This document shows positions 6,665 to 7,078 of a stretch of 7,078 nt of DNA, one piece after another (within the stretch, counting starts at the first letter, position 1; every line of letters begins with the position of its first letter). Where the stretch lies: contig JAILQA010000497.1 of assembly GCA_024699205.1 (NCBI GenBank), forward strand, positions 1-7,078. The letters are read 5' to 3'. The stretch is from Treponema sp. GTDB lineage: Bacteria; Spirochaetota; Spirochaetia; Treponematales; Treponemataceae. Below the pieces are notes generated by a model that made no database searches, was not told where the DNA came from, and saw only the letters and a list, made by a program, of their open reading frames with translations. The position numbers and the translations under genes are program-made.

Positions 6665-6790
6665 CAAAATTATGTGATGTTTAAAAGAAAAGTAATTATT
6701 TAATTATTTATAAACCACGTCCCCACGATTCTATATAATAATCTATTCATCAAATACCTAGAATGGAAAAACAATTTTAAAATTATATTA

Positions 6791-6806
6791 CGTTTCATGT
6801 AGAATA
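6791..6806. promoter_or_regulatory. Decayed parS-like site
   Basis: CGTTTCATGTAGAATA matches at 12 of 16 bases and lies 53 bp before site 5, the same spacing as the first two units of the array. Functional binding is doubtful. Confidence 0.4.
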
Positions 6807-6843
6807 CGATTTTCTTTGTGGTGGAAATTATTCTTAAACAAAG

Positions 6844-6859
6844 CGTTTCACGTGGAACA
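6844..6859. promoter_or_regulatory. parS site 5 (one deviation)
   Basis: CGTTTCACGTGGAACA differs from the exact local site only at the first base, which is among the less critical outer positions of known parS sites. Confidence 0.8.
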
Positions 6860-6957
6860 TAAATAGTTACATTTTGATAAAAACAACACAGAATATATAT
6901 ACAAAAAAACTCAAAATCATTTACCCCTCCCCTACTCCAAAAAACCATAAACTAAAC

Positions 6958-6987
6958 ATGATATTGTTTCACGTGGAACAATATCAT
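6958..6987. promoter_or_regulatory. parS site 6 (exact) within an extended palindrome
   Basis: The exact 16-mer TGTTTCACGTGGAACA is at 6965-6980. It is flanked by ATGATAT on the left and ATATCAT on the right, so symmetry extends to 30 bp with only the T5/G12 pair of the core mismatched. No other site in the window has this extended symmetry. Confidence 0.85.
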
Positions 6988-7078
6988 ATATCCTTGATAA
7001 TAAATGTCTGCTGCATAAGAGATCAAAAATAATCAAAGTATTTGTAGTGTAAATAAGTGATTCAATATTTTAAGCTGT
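6988..7078. other. AT-rich window end without a recognised feature
   Basis: No gene start, ribosome site, tRNA or further parS site was seen in the last 91 bases. Confidence 0.5.

Larger units (their letters stand above)
6341..6699. repeat. Degenerate 51-bp tandem repeat array carrying parS sites
   Basis: Units begin at 6341, 6394, 6445, 6496, 6547, 6598 and 6649; steps are 51 bp except the first (53). Each unit is a 16-bp parS or parS-derived box plus a T-rich spacer. Spacers come in two alternating flavours: units at 6445 and 6547 end AAGAATA, while those at 6341, 6496 and 6598 end in GCA. This gives a 102-bp higher-order period. Strong boxes are at 6341, 6445, 6547 and 6649; weak boxes lie between them. 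Confidence 0.8.
6341..6987. other. Centromere-like parS cluster (ParB loading region)
   Basis: Six strong and several decayed parS-like 16-mers lie within about 650 bp of non-coding, AT-rich DNA. Four are the exact sequence TGTTTCACGTGGAACA, the reverse complement of the classical parS TGTTCCACGTGAAACA. All four exact asymmetric copies point the same way. In well-studied bacteria ParB binds such sites as a CTP-dependent clamp, spreads on neighbouring DNA, recruits SMC and is moved by ParA, so this is the likely chromosome segregation locus. Neither parA nor parB is in the window, so the call rests on the site sequence and clustering. Confidence 0.85.

Noticed and set aside
6414..6665. Minus-strand open frame encoding a periodic protein with repeated MFHVKH
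   Set aside because: The repeated peptide is the translation of the parS boxes, and its 17/34-residue period is just the 51/102-bp DNA repeat. There is no convincing ribosome site, and the frame stays open because the unit length is divisible by three.
6341..6699. CRISPR array
   Set aside because: The repeated block is a 16-bp parS palindrome with similar, not unique, spacers, and there are no cas genes; spacing and repeat length do not fit CRISPR.
6711..6726. CCACGT-containing stretch as another parS site
   Set aside because: Only about 6 of 16 bases match and the right half-site is absent; chance or fully decayed.
6700..6948. Minus-strand open frame next to the array
   Set aside because: It runs through a parS box and AT-rich spacer, resembles no known protein and lacks a ribosome site; treated as chance.
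6012..7078. Replication origin (oriC) itself
   Set aside because: No cluster of DnaA boxes of the TTATNCACA type and no dnaA or dnaN gene was seen. parS clusters are often near, not within, the origin.

Overview
The window is AT-rich chromosomal DNA (roughly 38% GC by eye) carrying housekeeping and transport genes, all on the + strand. It most resembles a host-associated or rumen-type Treponema (Spirochaetota). That assignment is an inference from the look of the proteins, the base composition and the GC-rich palindromic intergenic segments; no search was run, and a low-GC Firmicute is not formally excluded.

Layout: (1) 2-1900, the 3' nine-tenths or so of htpG (Hsp90 chaperone), cut by the window start. 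(2) 1901-2115, a GC-rich cluster of overlapping hairpins, then an AT-rich promoter region. (3) 2116-3861, an AMP-forming acyl-CoA ligase of the long-chain fatty acid type. (4) 3862-4116, a GC-rich imperfect inverted repeat of about 110 bp around a perfect 14-bp-arm hairpin, then a near-consensus sigma-70 promoter. (5) 4117-6011, a probable three-gene operon: a metal-dependent amidohydrolase (amidohydrolase-2 family), azlC and azlD. azlC follows the amidohydrolase by 9 bases and azlD overlaps azlC by 4 bases (ATGA). AzlC and AzlD are expected to form the two-part branched-chain amino acid exporter; how the hydrolase relates to it is unknown. (6) 6012-7078, over 1 kb with no credible gene.

The gene-free right end is the most notable part. 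It holds four exact copies of TGTTTCACGTGGAACA, whose reverse complement TGTTCCACGTGAAACA is the classical bacterial parS (ParB-binding) sequence. Two further sites have one deviation each, and several are clearly decayed. From 6341 to about 6699 these sit in a degenerate tandem array with a 51-bp unit, in which strong sites recur every 102-104 bp and weak sites fall between them. This looks like the chromosome's centromere-like partition locus (ParB loading, SMC recruitment), built by tandem duplication and partial decay of a parS-containing unit. Such loci are normally near the replication origin, but no dnaA, parA, parB or DnaA-box cluster is visible here. The apparent minus-strand reading frames over this region are translations of the repeated parS sites and are not annotated as genes.
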